A stretch of DNA of 64,000 bases from Pseudomonas mendocina. Its GTDB lineage: Bacteria; Pseudomonadota; Gammaproteobacteria; Pseudomonadales; Pseudomonadaceae. The notes beneath the pieces are model-generated. The model did not search any database. It was not told the origin of the DNA and saw nothing but the letters and a program-made list of their open reading frames with translations. A program made the translations under genes and the position numbers. Where the stretch lies: contig CP148074.1 of NCBI GenBank assembly GCA_037482215.1, forward strand, positions 3,782,001-3,846,000, given 5' to 3'. Each line of letters starts with the position of its first letter. Position 1 is the stretch's first letter. Positions 63,066-64,000 of this stretch are shown in pieces.

Positions 63066-64000
63066 TAGGTTTCTCCACAGGCTGCGCCGCGTTGTTAGTG
63101 GCTCGACGTGTCAGATCCTGCAAAACCTTCTCTTTACTACCATCCATGATGACCCGCCCCGCCTCCAGCACGACCACTCGTTCAACCCAGCTCAGCAACG
63201 CCGGCCGATGCGTCGCCACCACCAACGTTCGTCCTGCCAACCATGGTTGCAGCGTGCGGATTAAATTGCGCTCAGTGACCTCATCCAACCAAGCTGTTGG
63301 CTCATCCAGCAGCAATACCTGAGGGTTTCGGATAAAGGTCCTAGCCAGCAGTAGGGACTGCCGCTGCCCACCGGAAAGCCCCTTACCGCCCTCCATAAGG
63401 ACATGATCCAAACCATCGGGAAGCGCTTGCAGCAACGGCAATGAACCACTCAGCTTCATCGCCAAGATAATCTCGTCATCACTGGCCTGTGGACGTCCCA
63501 GCACCACGTTTTCACGTAGCGTTCCGTAAAACAGCGTGGCACTTTGCGAAAGCAGACTGACGTCTCGCCTCACATCTGCCGGATCAATCAATGGCAGACT
63601 CAATCCATCCAGGCTGACAGATCCCTGATCGGGTGTAGAAAGGCCGGATAACACCTGCAATAGCGTCGACTTGCCTGCACCATTGCGCCCGAGGATCGCC
63701 ACTTTTTCACCCGGTCTGATTTTCAGCCCCGCGATATTCAGTGCCACCTCTTTTGAGTCTGTCTCGTATTTAAAGCGCACGCCCTTAAGATGGTAGTGCC
63801 CCCGTAACACGGGTCGATGAAGGCGTTTGCTAAAAGGTGGCTGATCGACCGGGCGCTTCATCAGCTCCTCGAGCCCCTCGCGGGCCACCTTGGCCTGCTG
63901 CCAGCGCACCATGATTCCCGATATCTGCGCCAGAGGAGCAACCATACGGGACGACAGAATCGAAGCCCCAATCAGAGCCCCAGTGGTGATATCACCGTTC
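63058..64000 (-). CDS. Type I secretion ABC exporter (LapB/RtxB/LssB type), partial
   Basis: The frame is open to the window edge, giving the last 314 or so residues; the N-terminal peptidase-like and membrane part is outside. The end of the membrane domain reads GDITTGALIGASILSSRMVA. The ATPase has Walker A LGRNGAGKST, signature LSGGQRQSL, Walker B LLLDEPTAWLD and H-loop ATHRPAL, all intact. It is co-translated with the HlyD-type gene (8-bp overlap) and should power export of the adhesin. Confidence 0.93.
   Translation of the reverse strand, partial: NGDITTGALIGASILSSRMVAPLAQISGIMVRWQQAKVAREGLEELMKRPVDQPPFSKRLHRPVLRGHYHLKGVRFKYETDSKEVALNIAGLKIRPGEKVAILGRNGAGKSTLLQVLSGLSTPDQGSVSLDGLSLPLIDPADVRRDVSLLSQSATLFYGTLRENVVLGRPQASDDEIILAMKLSGSLPLLQALPDGLDHVLMEGGKGLSGGQRQSLLLARTFIRNPQVLLLDEPTAWLDEVTERNLIRTLQPWLAGRTLVVATHRPALLSWVERVVVLEAGRVIMDGSKEKVLQDLTRRATNNAAQPVEKPND

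Overview
The window is a chromosomal segment of a gammaproteobacterium of the genus Pseudomonas in the broad sense. The evidence is gene content and order. The run murJ-rpsT / creA-proB-obgE-rpmA-rplU / ispB / small iron-type ORF / fklB / yqhA / Lon-like protease, then morA-glyA, cstA-ybdD-yjiA, mapZ-radA, mscL-terC-fpr-rlmG, matches from memory the P. aeruginosa PA4562-PA4616 neighbourhood, with pieces removed and others joined on. GC looks moderate, well below P. aeruginosa. The species cannot be named from this window.

Layout. 1-5000: cell-wall lipid II flippase, ribosomal proteins S20, L27 and L21, the Obg GTPase and proline synthesis. 5000-12650: polyprenyl synthase, folding and proteolysis genes and the ABC-F factor EttA, mostly on the minus strand. 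12860-19130: the large c-di-GMP enzyme MorA, serine hydroxymethyltransferase and a small Inh/AprI-type protease inhibitor. 19170-22550: a peptide-uptake/carbon-starvation operon (cstA-ybdD-yjiA). 23090-31250: metallo-beta-lactamase-fold protein, PilZ receptor MapZ, RadA, two YdcH-like proteins, MscL, TerC/CBS protein, ferredoxin reductase and RlmG. 31280-40780: an orphan HNH nuclease, two MFS carriers, a cyanide-insensitive-type bd oxidase with a tiny third subunit, a purine permease and TrmA. 40920-49700: DUF411 protein, YpfJ peptidase, a repeated hairpin element, RIO kinase, a LysR/reductase/DUF2218 cluster, a shortened Ada, and a divergent thiolase/ketoreductase pair. 49786-64000: a type I secretion operon (ABC exporter, HlyD adaptor) followed by an 11.5-kb gene for a giant repeat adhesin.

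Themes. (1) Surface attachment and c-di-GMP: MorA (cyclase/phosphodiesterase), MapZ (receptor) and the giant adhesin lie in the same window, though not in one operon. (2) Oxygen response: two perfect TTGAT-N4-ATCAA ANR/FNR boxes, one upstream of cioAB and one in front of a Cys-rich YdcH-like gene. (3) Iron: a Fur-box-like site over the promoter of the 75-residue ORF after ispB.

Most of the window is core genome. No phage, transposon, CRISPR array, rRNA or tRNA was found. The strongest unexplained signals are the adhesin's repeat architecture (29 exact 81-residue units with an alternating two-type pattern and a recent triplication), a perfect 16-bp palindrome in the AT-rich spacer before the adhesin, a pair of DnaA-box inverted repeats flanking a small ORF, the ANR box before the YdcH-like pair, and an Ada that lacks half its AraC domain.
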